Notes under the pieces: model-generated | What the model saw: the letters and a program-made list of their open reading frames with translations, nothing else | Database searches by the model: none | Told to the model about the DNA's origin: nothing | In this document: piece by piece, positions 1 through 10,560 of the stretch | Layout of the letters: every line of letters begins with the position of its first letter | Numbering within the stretch: the first letter of the stretch is position 1 | Assembly: GCA_964019425.1 (NCBI GenBank) | Contig: OZ025820.1 | Span: 124,001 to 188,000 of the forward strand | DNA from: Flectonema sp. DT1601 | Taxonomy: Eukaryota; Euglenozoa; Diplonemea; Diplonemida; Diplonemidae | Direction of reading: 5' to 3' | Length of the DNA stretch: 64,000 nucleotides | Translations under genes and position numbers: made by a program

Positions 1-340
1 TCCTTTTAATTATTTTAAAGAAAAAACAATCAGTTTAGCGTCCTGACCAGGACGGAAAATAGAAAGTAATCGACATAGTCGATCGATAAAAAAAACAATG
101 ATAACATTGTTTATTCTTTTTTTTTTTTTTTTTTTAATTCTTTTTATTTATTTTTAAAAAGAAAAAAAAAATGGAAAATAGAAATTAGTCAACAAAGTCG
201 AACGATAAAAAAAAACAATGATAACATTGTTTATTCTTTTTTTTTTTTATTTTTTTTATATTCTTTTTTATTAATTTTGAAAAAAAAAACAATCAGTTTA
301 GCGTCTTGACCAGGACGGAAAATAGAAAGTAATCGACATA
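1..340 (+). repeat. Hairpin-rich T-tract satellite (S1), left block
   Basis: Tandem monomers of about 125 bp that pair into a unit of about 250 bp. Half-unit a holds the dyad gtcctgaccaggac (or gtcttgaccaggac) and then atcgacatagtcgat. Half-unit b holds cgacaaagtcg. Each half ends in the dyad aacaatgataacattgtt followed by a long T run. No coding capacity is seen. The block runs directly into a TA-flanked MITE. Confidence 0.95.
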
Positions 341-642
341 CTGCAACTGGAAATATTACTGCGCGGAAAAAACCGCACTAATTTCCAAATCTGCAAAAAA
401 CCGCACTAATTTTTCCACGCAGTAATATTTCCACCGCACTAATATTTCTGCTCAGAAGTGATTTTTTCTCCAGCTGCATTTTTCTGCTGGTGCCTTACAC
501 AGCAAAAAAGCAACCAAGTTTTTTTCTGCCACCAAGTGGAAAAAACCGCACTAATTTTTTCTCAAAAAAACTGCACTAATTTTTCCGCGCAGTAATATTT
601 CCCCGCAGTAATTATTCAGCGCAGTAATATTTCCAGTTGCAG
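341..642. mobile_element. MITE-A copy 1, 302 bp, TA target duplication
   Basis: Terminal inverted repeats start ctgcaactggaaatattac and end with its reverse complement. TA lies immediately outside both ends (339-340 and 643-644). Removing the element restores the normal satellite junction gacatagtcgat, so the insertion boundaries are exact. The interior is a series of short repeats built on accgcactaattt and gcagtaatatt, with no ORF. TA duplications and short length fit a non-autonomous Tc1/mariner-type element; no transposase partner with these termini is in the window. Confidence 0.9.
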
Positions 643-788
643 TAGTCGATCGATAAAAAAAACAAGGGCAAACTAGCGTTTACTACACAAATAGTTTCAG
701 AACGGGCGTTTATTACAAAATCCAAAATGGCTGGGGGACCCGAAAAACCATATACGGGATGCATCGAGACCCCCAGCTGTATTTAAGA

Positions 789-860
789 GCGGATGTGGTT
801 CAGAGGAGGGAGCACTGACTTTGGATACCCGACGCCCAGGCTCAAACCCGACCAACGTCA
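789..860 (+). other. tRNA-like segment (Pro-like TGG loop), probably not a working gene
   Basis: A box-A-like tggttcagagg and a box-B-like ggctcaaaccc sit at tRNA spacing with a plausible D arm. The anticodon-loop position reads tttggat, which would give TGG. The anticodon stem and acceptor stem do not pair well. It lies inside the MULE-like element near its left inverted repeat, so it is more likely captured or SINE-like cargo than a host tRNA gene. Confidence 0.45.
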
Positions 861-897
861 TTTTTTTTTCACCGGATTTTTTCACCCCAGAACGGGT

Positions 898-1400
898 ATT
901 AAGCTGGGAAGAGTGCAAGGGGGGGCTTGCGTTCCGCCAAGAACTTGGCGGAACGCAAGCCCCCCCCCCAACCCCCCCCCAAGGGGGGGGAGCCACTAAT
1001 AAAAGCCAACCTCTCCCGTACAAAGTCCAACCTCAAAAAACAAATTTGCTACTAATGGATATTAAGCTGGGAAGAGTGCAAGGGGGGGCTTGCGTTCCGC
1101 CAAGTTCTTGGCGGAACGCAAGCCCCCCCCCCAACCCCCCCCCAAGGGGGGGGGAGCCACTAATAAAAGCCAACCTCTCCCGTACAAAGTCTGCCTGTCC
1201 CGTACAAAGTCCGACCTCAAAAAACAAATTTGCTACTAATGGATGTTAAGCTGGGGAAGAGTGCAAGGGGGGGACTTGCGTCCGCCAAATTCTTGGCGGA
1301 ACGCAAGCCCCCCCCCCAACACCCCCCAAGGGGGGGGAGCCACTAATAAAAGCCAACCTCCCCCGTACAAAGTCCAACCTGAAAAAAAAATCCAGGAAAA
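898..1400. repeat. Three tandem copies of a G/C palindrome module
   Basis: Three copies start at about 901, 1064 and 1248, each from aagctgggaagagtgcaag or a close variant. Each contains a G7-G9 run, a palindrome with arms cttgcgttccgccaag and its complement, then C runs, a second C/G snapback, and the tail cccgtacaaagtccaacc. The palindrome centre is AA in copy 1 and TT in copy 2. A related single copy occurs at about 29010-29150 in the large TIR-bounded region, linking the two elements. No coding potential. Confidence 0.9.
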
Positions 1401-1507
1401 AAAAAAATGCCCTCACCCAGGATCGAACTGGACGGTTTACAGCCATTTTGGATTTTGTAATGAATGGCTGTTCTGAAACTATTTGTGTAGGAAAGACCCC
1501 TTTACCC

Positions 1508-2210
1508 AAAAAACAATGATAACATTGTTTATTCCTTTTTTTTTTTTTTAATTCTTTTTATTTATTTTTTAAAGAAAAAACAATCAGTTTAGCGTCCTGA
1601 CCAGGACGGAAAATAGAAAGTAATCGACATAGTCGATCGATAAAAAAAACAATGATAACATTGTTTATTCTTTTTTTTTTTTTTTTTTAATTCTTTTTAT
1701 TTATTTTTAAAAAGAAAAAAAATGGAAAATAGAAATTAGTCAACAAAGTCGAACGATAAAAAAAAACAATGATAACATTGTTTATTCTTTTTTTTTTTTT
1801 TTTTTTTTATATTCTTTTTTATTAATTTTGAAAAAAAAACAATCAGTTTAGCGTCTTGACCAGGACGGAAAATAGAAAGTAGTCGACATAGTCGATCGAT
1901 AAAAAAAACAATGATAACATTGTTTATTTTTTTTTTTATTTTAAATTCATTTTATTTATTTTTAAAGAAAAAAAAACGGAAAATAGAAATTAGTCGACAA
2001 AGTCGAACGATAAAAAAAAACAATGATAACATTGTTTATTCTTTTTTTTGTATTTTTTTATATTCTTTTTTATTAATTTTGAAAAAAAAACAATCAGTTT
2101 AGCGTCTTGACCAGGACGGAAAATAGAAAGTGATCGACATAGTTGATCGATAAAAAAACAATGATAACATTGTTTATTCCTTTTTTTTTTTTTTTTATTC
2201 TTTTTATTTA
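1508..2210 (+). repeat. S1 satellite, continuing array
   Basis: About three copies of the ~250 bp unit, same orientation as the left block. Both gtcctgaccaggac and gtcttgaccaggac stem variants occur, as well as atcgacatagtcgat and cgacaaagtcg. Interrupted at 2211 by MITE-B. Confidence 0.93.
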
Positions 2211-2636
2211 CTGTAAAGGGAAATATTCTCGCGGGGAAATATTCTTGCGGGGAAATATTCCCGCGGGGAAATATTCTTGCGGATTTGGGGATTTTTTTTC
2301 AAACTCGCAGGTTTTTCCCCACAAGAATATTTCCCTGCTACAGAGGATTTTTGCAAAAGTGATCAAGAATGTGAGGAATCATCAAGTGCAAGCTGGAAAA
2401 AAGAATTATTTTCCAGCAAACACATCTAAAACAACCATGCTGCATAATGAAAATAATTTTTGCTGTAACTTTCCTTTGCAACACATGTATTTTCTTCACA
2501 GAAAGGAACTAAAAAAATGGCTGTATAAAAATGTATGTTGGCAGGGAAATACTCTCGCGGGGAAAAATTCTCGCGGATTTAGAAAAAATAAAAAAAACTC
2601 GCGGGTTTTTCCCCACAAGAATATTTCCCTTTACAG
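2211..2636. mobile_element. MITE-B, 426 bp, TA target duplication
   Basis: The ends are ctgtaaagggaaatattc and its reverse complement, with TA on both sides (2209-2210, 2637-2638). Subterminal direct repeats of ggggaaatattcttgcgg follow. The T-rich satellite continues on both sides. The short frames inside are chance. The termini resemble MITE-A only in starting CTG and containing gaaatatt, so it is a separate but possibly related mariner-type family. Confidence 0.85.
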
Positions 2637-2653
2637 TATTTTTAAAGAAAAAG

Positions 2654-2931
2654 AGTTGAATTTCCAGGTGAGATTTGGACTGTTAGCTTTTGGCTAAGGC
2701 CCTCCCTGAAGAGCAAGAACAAAAAAACTACTCACCTGAAGAAAACATACACAAAGAACACACTGTAAGCTGTGTGTGTATTTTGTGTTTGTCACAACAG
2801 GAGAGAAAAGAAAGAATGTCAAGGTTGGTCACCTTGCCTATCAACGCACAACATTGGTGGTCTCTACTAGACCCTGAGTGATCCCACTGGATCTCTCATC
2901 GTTCATAGTACCTATGTGAAGTTATAAAATC
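2654..2931 (+). repeat. M1 module, head fragment
   Basis: Begins gagttgaatttccaggtgag and runs to gttataaaatc, matching the first ~280 bp of the ~1.2 kb M1 module that recurs across the window. It joins abruptly to a U module at 2932. It contains the small dyad caaggttggtcaccttg. The short frame over it recurs in many M1 copies and is not considered a gene. Confidence 0.85.
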
Positions 2932-5320
2932 TAAGGCCAGTGAACGCACTGATTGTTAGGTATTGTATTCCAGGGAAAGTTTGGTTTGTATACTTTATTT
3001 TTATTTTATTTTATTTAATTTGTTAAAAGAAAACAGGTAACTTTACATGAGCATCGGCTCGAACGGCTCTGGCGAAGCGAGTGAACGAGTCTGATTGCTG
3101 AGTATTGTATTCTGTTTTCTTGTTCTTTTTTTAATTTATTTCAAACAGGGCAACAGGGGGAAAGTTTGGTTTGTATCCCCTGGGTGTTTAGCGTCACCTG
3201 TTGAGGTGTAATGTATTCTGTTTACTTCTATCCCTTTGTTTTTTTTTTTTTTTTTTTTTTTTATTTCAAACAGGACAGCAGGGGGAAAGTTTGTTTCGTA
3301 CCCCCCGGGTGCTTAGCGTCACCCTCCATGCGATGCTTGCGCAGGGAGAGCCAAGGGTCGAGAACCCTTGAGATTACCTTTGTTTCTTTTTGTTACTGGA
3401 TTGCAGTGGCGCAACCCATCACCCCACCTGTTGGTATCTTTTTATTTTTTTTATTTAAAGAAAAAAGCAGGCTAAGTCGCCTGAGCTGGCATCGCCAGAA
3501 TATTTAACTTCACATGGCAATGTCAGCTCGTGAAGGGATCCAGTTGGATCAAAGGTTTTCTCCCCCCCACTCTATTTATCGTCATTGGTGCGCACCTTCG
3601 AACAGGAAGGCCAACACTGACGGAATTTTTTACTTCTCTTCCCAGGGTTGAACCTTGGGAAAAAAACAAACAATAAACACAGTGTAGACAAACACCCGCC
3701 GGAAATCTGCAGAGCAACGATCGATGTCGATGTCTTCGTTGTCGAACTTCCTGGCGTTTATGTTTTTGTTTTTAACAACAACACAACACCAACTAACAGG
3801 TTTGTCTCATTGCCCGTTCTTTCTTGTTTCCCTTTGCCGCCGGAAGAACGAAGGTCGACGGAGGTCCGAAGCATTGCTTGCGATGATGTTCCGGTATGTG
3901 TTGCGTCTCTGTTATTTGTTTGTTTCAACTCAATTGGTTCATCTCAGGTTTTAGAAGTCTTCGTCCTGTTCGATGGGAAGGGCCTGAACCAAAAGTTCAC
4001 TGCCCCTATTCCTCTCCCAAATTTCTTATTCAGCTTGCCACATGACTGTGTGACATTATTGCTACATTGTAGCTCCCCTACAAAAACCTTATTTTTTTGC
4101 AGTTGTCTTTTGGTTGTAGCAACTTTTATTTTATGCTTTTCTAATGTCCCAAAGTTGGTTTATTTTACTTTTTTTTTTCTGCAAGGGAACAGTCCAAAGC
4201 ATAAGTCCGAACAGCCCTAAGGCCAGTGAACGCACTGATTGTTAGGTATTGTATTCCAGGGAAAGTTTGGTTTGTATACTTTATTTTTATTTTATTTTAT
4301 TTAATTTGTTAAAAGAAAACAGGTAACTTTACATGAGCATCGGCTCGAACGGCTCTGGCGAAGCGAGTGAACGAGTCTGATTGCTGAGTATTGTATTCTG
4401 TTTTCTTGTTCTTTTTTTAATTTATTTCAAACAGGGCAACAGGGGGAAAGTTTGGTTTGTATCCCCTGGGTGTTTAGCGTCACCTGTTGAGGTGTAATGT
4501 ATTCTGTTTACTTCTATCCCTTTGTTTTTTTTTTTTTTTTTTTTTTTTATTTCAAACAGGACAGCAGGGGGAAAGTTTGTTTCGTACCCCCCGGGTGCTT
4601 AGCGTCACCCTCCATGCGATGCTTGCGCAGGGAGAGCCAAGGGTCGAGAACCCTGGAGATTACCTTTGTTTCTTTTTGTGACTGGATTGCAGTGGCGCAA
4701 CCCATCACCCCACCTGTTGGTATCTTTTTATTTTTTTTTATTTAAAGAAAAAAGCAGGCTAAGTCGCCTGAGCTGGCATCGCCAGAATATTTAACTTCAC
4801 ATGGCAATGTCAGCTCGTGAAGGGATCCAGTTGGATCAAAGGTTTTCTCCCCCCCCACTCTATTTATCGTCATTGGTGCGCACCTTCGAACAGGAAGGCC
4901 AACACTGACGGAATTTTTTACTTCTCTTCCCAGGGTTGAACCTTGGGAAAAAAACAAACAATAAACACAGTGTAGACAAACACCCGCCGGACATCTGCAG
5001 AGCAGCGATCGATGTCGATGTCTTCGTTGTCGAACTTCCTGGCGTTTATGTTTTTGTTTTTAACAACAACACAACACCAACTAACAGGTTTGTCTCATTG
5101 CCCGTTCTTTCTTGTTTCCCTTTGCCGCCGGAAGAACGAAGGTCGACGGAGGTCCGAAGCATTGCTTGCGATGATGTTCCGGTATGTGTTGCGTCTCTGT
5201 TATTTGTTTGTTTCAACTCAATTGGTTCATCTCAGGTTTTAGAAGTCTTCGTCCTGTTCGATGGGAAGGGCCTGAACCAAAAGTTCACTGCCCCTATTCC
5301 TCTCCCAAATTTCTTATTCA
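2932..5320 (+). repeat. U module, tandem duplication (~1287 bp unit)
   Basis: The unit starting taaggccagtgaacgcac occurs at 2932-4217 and again at 4218-5320, the second shortened at its end. Within U are three diverged ~110 bp T-tract monomers; two end in motifs such as gtttagcgtcac or gcttagcgtcac. They are followed by an M2 module in the forward sense and a short tail. The copies differ by a few bases and in homopolymer length. The frames inside occur in overlapping registers and in every copy, and no family was recognised. Confidence 0.88.
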
Positions 5321-5870
5321 ACTATGAACTACAAATGACTTAGCCTGTTATTATAATGCCACAGGCAGGCCCTGCATTCAGCAACTATCCAGCAGTGCTA
5401 GGATGTCCTGATCTTCTTCTAAAAAAAAAGAAAGAAAAACAAAACTGTAGCTGGGATCACTCAGGATCAACAGACTACCAATGCTACCTGTTGTACTTGC
5501 TCACTATGGGGGGTGATGCCAAACACCCAGAAGTACTTAACTACTTTCCTTCTTGCTGCCCAGGAGTTTCTGACCAGAACTAATAGAAAATAAAAAGTAG
5601 ATGGGAAACAATAAAAAGTAAAATGCATATAACTGAAGTTAAACAAGACAAATGAAGTAACAGATCAGAACAGATAGGGAATAAAAAGAAAAGATATAGG
5701 CAAGCGTTATTGTAGTAAAAGATAACATCGATCCCAGCTACAGTTTTGTTTTTCTTTCTTTTTTTTTAGAAGAAGATCAGGACATCCTAGCACTGCTGGA
5801 TAGTTGCTGAATGCAGGGCCTGCCTGTGGCATTATAATAACAGGCTAAGTCATTTGTAGTTCATAGTTTA
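5321..5870. repeat. Long inverted repeat made of M1 sequence
   Basis: The left arm (5321-5457) and right arm (5731-5870) are reverse complements, each from actatgaactacaaatgac to ctgtagctgggat. Both arms carry the variant gctagga where other M1 copies have gcttgga, so one arm was probably copied from the other. The ~270 bp spacer is further M1 sequence, forward. Confidence 0.8.
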
Positions 5871-6726
5871 CCTTTGATTTTATAACTTCACACAGGGTAC
5901 TATGAACGATGAGAGATCCAGTGGGATCACTCAGGGTCTAGTAGAGACCACCAATGTTGTGCGTTGATAGGCAAGGTGACCAACCTTGACATTCTTTCTT
6001 TTCTCTCCTGTTGTGACAAACACAAAATACACACACAGCTTACAGTGTGTTCTTTGTGTATGTTTTCTTCAGGTGTGAGTAGTTTTTTTGTTCTTGCTCT
6101 TCAGGGAGGGCCTTAGCCAAAAGCTAACAGTCCAAATCTCACCTTTTGGCATCAAACCTGTAATGGTTACATTAACTACCATTTTAACAGGTTATTTACT
6201 TAATTATTTGTTCTAAAAGTTGCTAAGTATCTCTCACTTAGAAATTTTTTATTTTTTTATTTTCAGCTCAATTAGCTACAAAGTGTTACTACTAAGTGTT
6301 TCTCACTTAGATTTTTTTTTTGCTTTTCAGCTCCTTAAAAGCTGCTAAGTATTTCTGCTAAGTGTTTCTCACTTAGAATTTTATTTTTATGTTCGTTTTC
6401 TATCCCTTCTCCTATCCCTTTTGTTCAAAATAAGCAGGAGGAAATTCTCTCATTCACGCTAAGATGCACTCTGAACTTTGATTTTTTGATCTGAGTGTGA
6501 GGGAATGACCTGTTAGTGCATTGGGCATAGGCTGGGCTGCAGTTTAGATGTCTTAGGTGTTAATAGGGGGTTCCTCTTAGCATTTTTCTTTGTTCCCACC
6601 TTATGATTTTCTTGAAGAAAAAAAATAGAAGTCATAATGGTGCTTCCCTCTGGAAGGGTTGTAAGCCATGGTGTCCAACTAGATTAAAGGACAAGTCTGG
6701 GATAATCCCTGCCAGAGGGGCGAGTA
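5871..6726 (-). repeat. M1 head, spacer and M1 tail, reversed
   Basis: Reversed M1 continues to ccaaatctcacc (about 6158). A ~135 bp spacer with the dyad taatggtt...aaccatt follows, then the tail of the next reversed M1 copy, with repeated ctaagtg/cacttag hairpins. The copy is interrupted at 6727 by the DIRS-type element and resumes at 8487. Confidence 0.8.
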
Positions 6727-8486
6727 ATTTGCTTTCCATGTCTGTACAGCACCTGAATAAAGAATATAAAGTAATACGCACAACTGGCAGAACAGATACT
6801 AAGGACATTCATGTGACCCTATCTTAATCTTAGATAGGTTCACCGCGCTGGGGTAGTGCCAGGTCCTGACGGGACACCGGCAGGGGGTGGGTGGGTGGGT
6901 TTTGAATTGAAGAGTGGAAGTGGGTGAGTGGCTGTGAACTGCAGAAGAAGTTCGATAATAACAATAAAACTAATAACAGTACCACTCACGCCGAATATAT
7001 AATATGCACGAGGTAAGAGAAGTGGAATAAAATACACACAAAGTAATTTCGGTAGTTTATGTTTTCTTTATCATCGGCGCTGCTTTAGGACATGGTAGCA
7101 AATTACCTAAATGGAATTTCAATAATTTGCTTTCCATGTCTGTACAGCACCTGAATAAAGAATATAAAGTAATACGCACAACTGGCAGAACAGATACTAA
7201 GGACATTCATGTGACCCTATCTTAATCTTAGATAGGTTCACCGCGCTGGGGTAGTGCCAGGTCCTGACGGGACACCGGCACCAACACCCCGACGCGAGTT
7301 GAAGAATGCCCCCAACGCCTGTTCCACCTTGGATCTGGTAGAGGAAGAAATGGGTTCCCTGGACGGTACATCCGCAGGATTATACTTAGTGCTGACCCAC
7401 TCCAAATTATACGAACATTTCAAAGAAGAAAGTGAATTGACTGCAGACATTAAACACTCATTAATAGCATGTGACCGAACACACATCTTCTTTCTAAAAG
7501 CACCACATACTGTGGTATTGTCTACCCAAATAGATAAGTGGTCAGCCTCGCTGATTCCATTAAGAGTTTGTCCCAGGGCATCAGCCTCAAGAACATTGAT
7601 ATGCCGGCTTTCCCCCGGCGGCCATGATGAGCCAACAATAACAAGTTCCCCTGTATCCCAAACAACAACTCCTCCCCATCCTTGCAATGAGGCATCAACA
7701 AAAACATCTGCAGTCTTTCCTTTCTTTTCTTTAGGGATTATCTCCCTTTCAATCTGAACAGAAGAAATCCAAGAAATAAGCTCTTTCTCAACTGAGTGTG
7801 GGATCTTCAAAACATCCTGTACCCGAAATACCCCCCTGTTCAGATAATTTGTAATTCTTCGGAGGTATTTCAATGCAAACCAGTACCTCCCTGGGGAAAC
7901 ACCAGAGACTGTACTTGCATGAAGAAGGCGACCCCCCAAAGATTCCAATTGAGAAGCAGTCAAAGAAGAAAGGCAAGCGGAACGAAGCTTCCTCTTAATC
8001 TTGGTACCCAATCCCACTGTTTTCTTTTTATGTGAAAACAGAACACCAAGAAACTCATAACAAGTAGAACAATCAATCGAGTCACTTGGTTTCCATGTTA
8101 CTCCTGCCCTCCTTGCCAGGTCATCCATTCTTGAAGTGGCAGCCTGAACAGCCTGTCTTGGTCCAAAGAGACGAATATTATCGATCCACCAATGAATGCT
8201 GACATCTCTCTCTGCATGTTGTTCTAAAACAAAAAGCGGGTCGCCTGCAACAACTGCCGCCGTTTTGAATTGAAGAGTGGAAGTGGGTGAGTGGCTGTGA
8301 ACTGCAGAAGAAGTTCGATAATAACAATAAAACTAATAACAGTACCACTCACGCCGAATATATAATATGCACGAGGTAAGAGAAGTGGAATAAAATACAC
8401 ACAAAGTAATTTCGGTAGTTTATGTTTTCTTTATCATCGGCGCTGCTTTAGGACATGGTAGCAAATTACCTAAATGGAATTTCAAT
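6727..8486 (-). mobile_element. DIRS/Ngaro-type tyrosine-recombinase retroelement, broken copy
   Basis: The coding strand is minus. Read in that direction the order is A1 (8262-8486), internal region (7281-8261), B1 (7124-7280), A2 (6899-7123) and B2 (6727-6881). This is the split direct repeat layout (A1 - genes - B1 A2 B2) known for Ngaro/PAT-type elements. A and B copies look almost identical, which suggests a fairly recent insertion. The element sits inside an M1 copy: gggcgagta on the left and ttctaccatgg on the right are contiguous in uninterrupted M1. The internal region is much shorter than family norm, so this is a partial, broken fossil. Confidence 0.82.
7281..8261 (-). pseudogene. 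RT-RNase H segment of the DIRS-type fossil
   Basis: The translated minus strand shows a DIRS-type reverse transcriptase C-terminal part (stretches such as YEFLGVLFSHKKKTVG and GRYWFALKYLRRI). An RNase H-like region follows with VFVDASLQGWGGVVV, INVLEADAL, LSIWVDNTT and WVSTKYNPADVPSR. In the living family this enzyme copies the element's RNA and removes the template strand. The frame runs on into repeat B1. It is part of a broken element and not expected to act. Confidence 0.8.
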
Positions 8487-9246
8487 ATTCTACCATGGTT
8501 GAAATACTCTGGCAACTGATCTTCAATTTTATGTTGTTTGTTAGCTGCTGGTGTATCTTGATTATGTGTTGATACTTGCATTTTTTTATTTGTAATCTTC
8601 TATTACAATCCTCTTTCTGTTCTGGTCTGTTACTTCATTTGTCTTGTTTAACTTCAGTTATATCCATTTTACTTTTTATTGTTTCCCATCTACTTTTTAT
8701 TTTCTATTAGTTCTGGTCAGAAACTCCTGGGCAGCAAGAAGGAAAGCAGTTTAGTACTTCTGGGTGTTTGGCATCACCCCCCATAGTGAGCAAGTACAAC
8801 AGGTAGCATTGGTAGTCTGTTGATCCTGAGTGATCCCAGCTACAGTTTTGTTTTTCTTTCTTTTTTTTTAGAAGAAGATCAGGACATCCAAGCACTGCTG
8901 GATAGTTGCTGAATGCAGGGCCTGCCTGTGGCATTATAATAACAGGCTAAGTCATTTGTAGTTCATAGTTTACCTTAGATTTTATAACTTCACATAGGTA
9001 CTATGAACGATGAGAGATCCAGTGGGATCACTCAGGGTCTAGTAGAGACCACCAATGTTGTGCGTTGATAGGCAAGGTGACCAACCTTGACATTCTTTCT
9101 TTTCTCTCCTGTTGTGACAAACACAAAATACACGCACAGCTTACAGTGTGTTCTTTGTGTATGTTTTCTTCAGGTGTGAGTAGTTTTTTTGTTCTTGCTC
9201 TTCAGGGAGGGCCTTAGCCAAAAGCTAACAGTCCAAATCTCACCTG
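8487..9246 (-). repeat. M1 module, reversed, second part after DIRS insertion
   Basis: Continues the M1 copy interrupted at 6727, from attctaccatgg to ccaaatctcacctgg. With the part before the insertion this reconstitutes about 1.19 kb, the full M1 length. Confidence 0.85.
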
Positions 9247-9787
9247 GTAACTTAACCCAATAAACAAATGCAAGTATCAACACATGATTTAATTACACCA
9301 GCAGCTAACAAACAACATAAAATTGAAGATCAGTTGCCAGAGTATTTCAACCATGGTAGAATACTCGCCCCTCTGGCAGGGATTATCCCAGACTTGTCCT
9401 TTAATCTAGTTGGACACCATGGCTTACAACCCTTCCAGAGGGAAGCACCATTATGACTTCTATTTTTTTTCTTCAAGAAAATCATAAGGTGGGAACAAAG
9501 AAAAATGCTAAGAGGAACCCCCTATTAACACCTAAGACATCTAAACTGCAGCCCAGCCTATGCCCAATGCACTAACAGGTCATTCCCTCACACTCAGATC
9601 AAAAAATCAAAGTTCAGAGTGCATCTTAGCGTGAATGAGAGAATTTCCTCCCGCTTATTTTGAACAAAAGGGATAGGAGAAGGGATAGAAAACGAACATA
9701 AAAATAAAATTCTAAGTGAGAAACACTTAGCAGCTTTTAAGGAGCTGAAAAGCAAAAAAAAAATCTAAGTGAGAAACACTTAGTAGA
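9247..9787 (+). repeat. M1 tail, forward, head to head with the preceding copy
   Basis: After a short junction (taacttaacccaataaac), forward M1 tail runs from atgcaagtatcaacacatga to the ctaagtgagaaacacttag hairpins. Together with 8487-9246 it forms an inverted M1 pair. It ends at the satellite at 9788. Confidence 0.8.
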
Positions 9788-10437
9788 AACTATGTCGATT
9801 ACTTTCTATTTTCCGTCCTGGTCAAGACGCTAAACTGATTGTTTTTTTTTTCAAAATTAATAAAAAAGAATATATAAAAAAAATAAAAAAAAAAAGAATA
9901 AACAATGTTATCATTGTTTTTTTTTATCGTTCGACTTTGTTGACTAATTTCTATTTTCCATTTTTTTTCTTTTTAAAAATAAATAAAAAGAATTAAAATA
10001 AAAAAAAAAAAAAAGAATAAACAATGTTATCATTGTTTTTTTTTATCGATCGACTATGTCGATTACTTTCTATTTTCCGTCCTGGTCAGGACGCTAAACT
10101 GATTGTTTTTTCTTTAAAAATAAATAAAAAGAATAAAAAAAAAAAAAAAAGGAATAAACAATGTTATCATTGTTTTTTTTTTATCGATCGACTATGTCGA
10201 TTACTTACTATTTTCCGTCCTGGTCAAGACGCTAAACTGATTGTTTTTTCTTTAAAATAATTAAAAAGATTTAAAAAAAAAAAAAAAAAAAAAAATGAAT
10301 AAACAATGTTATCATTGTTTTTTTTCTATCGATCAACTATGTCGATTAATTTCTATTTTCCGTCCTGATCGAGACGCTAAACTGATTGTTTCCTTTTTTT
10401 AAATAATAAATAAGAAAAAAAAAAAAAAAAAAAAAAA
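9788..10437 (-). repeat. S1 satellite, reversed
   Basis: Reverse-complement satellite: gtcctggtcaagac, atcgactatgtcgat and aacaatgttatcattgtt, with A runs. About 2.5 units. The last unit has the variant gtcctgatcgagac. Confidence 0.93.
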
Positions 10438-10560
10438 AAAGAGCATCTCCCTGCTATCCCTCATATCCCCACAATAATATTATACCTTTTCATTTTCTCT
10501 TTCCTTTTCTGGTCTTCTTTTTTTCTTTTTTTTCCTTTTTCATACAACGTTTTTTATTTA
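10438..10560 (-). repeat. F3 module fragment, reversed
   Basis: Runs from gagcatctccctgctatcc to cgttttttattta, matching one end of F3. F3 resumes after the second 780 bp TIR element at 28501 (tttcatgtttgattatttcc). This shows that the intervening nested block was inserted into one F3 copy. Confidence 0.75.

Larger units (their letters stand above)
666..1507. mobile_element. MULE-like TIR element with 9 bp target duplication
   Basis: The element is flanked by aaaaaacaa on both sides (657-665 and 1508-1516). Its ends begin gggcaaac and, read inward from the right, gggtaaag. The inverted repeats extend about 68 bp and include ctacacaaatagtttcagaa and caaaatccaaaatggctg. A 9 bp duplication and GGG-starting termini are typical of Mutator-like elements. 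The interior carries a tRNA-like segment near the left end, three G/C palindrome repeats, and a reversed tRNA T-arm-like stretch (about 1405-1435) near the right end. There is no transposase, so it is non-autonomous. The flanking satellite is continuous once it is removed. Confidence 0.8.

Noticed and set aside
3648-4220. 190-residue frame in U/M2 and its shorter copies elsewhere (e.g. 13436-13825, 16523-16993)
   Set aside because: It recurs only because M2 recurs. A second frame in another register is equally open, no domain is recognisable, and the ends change with each repeat junction.
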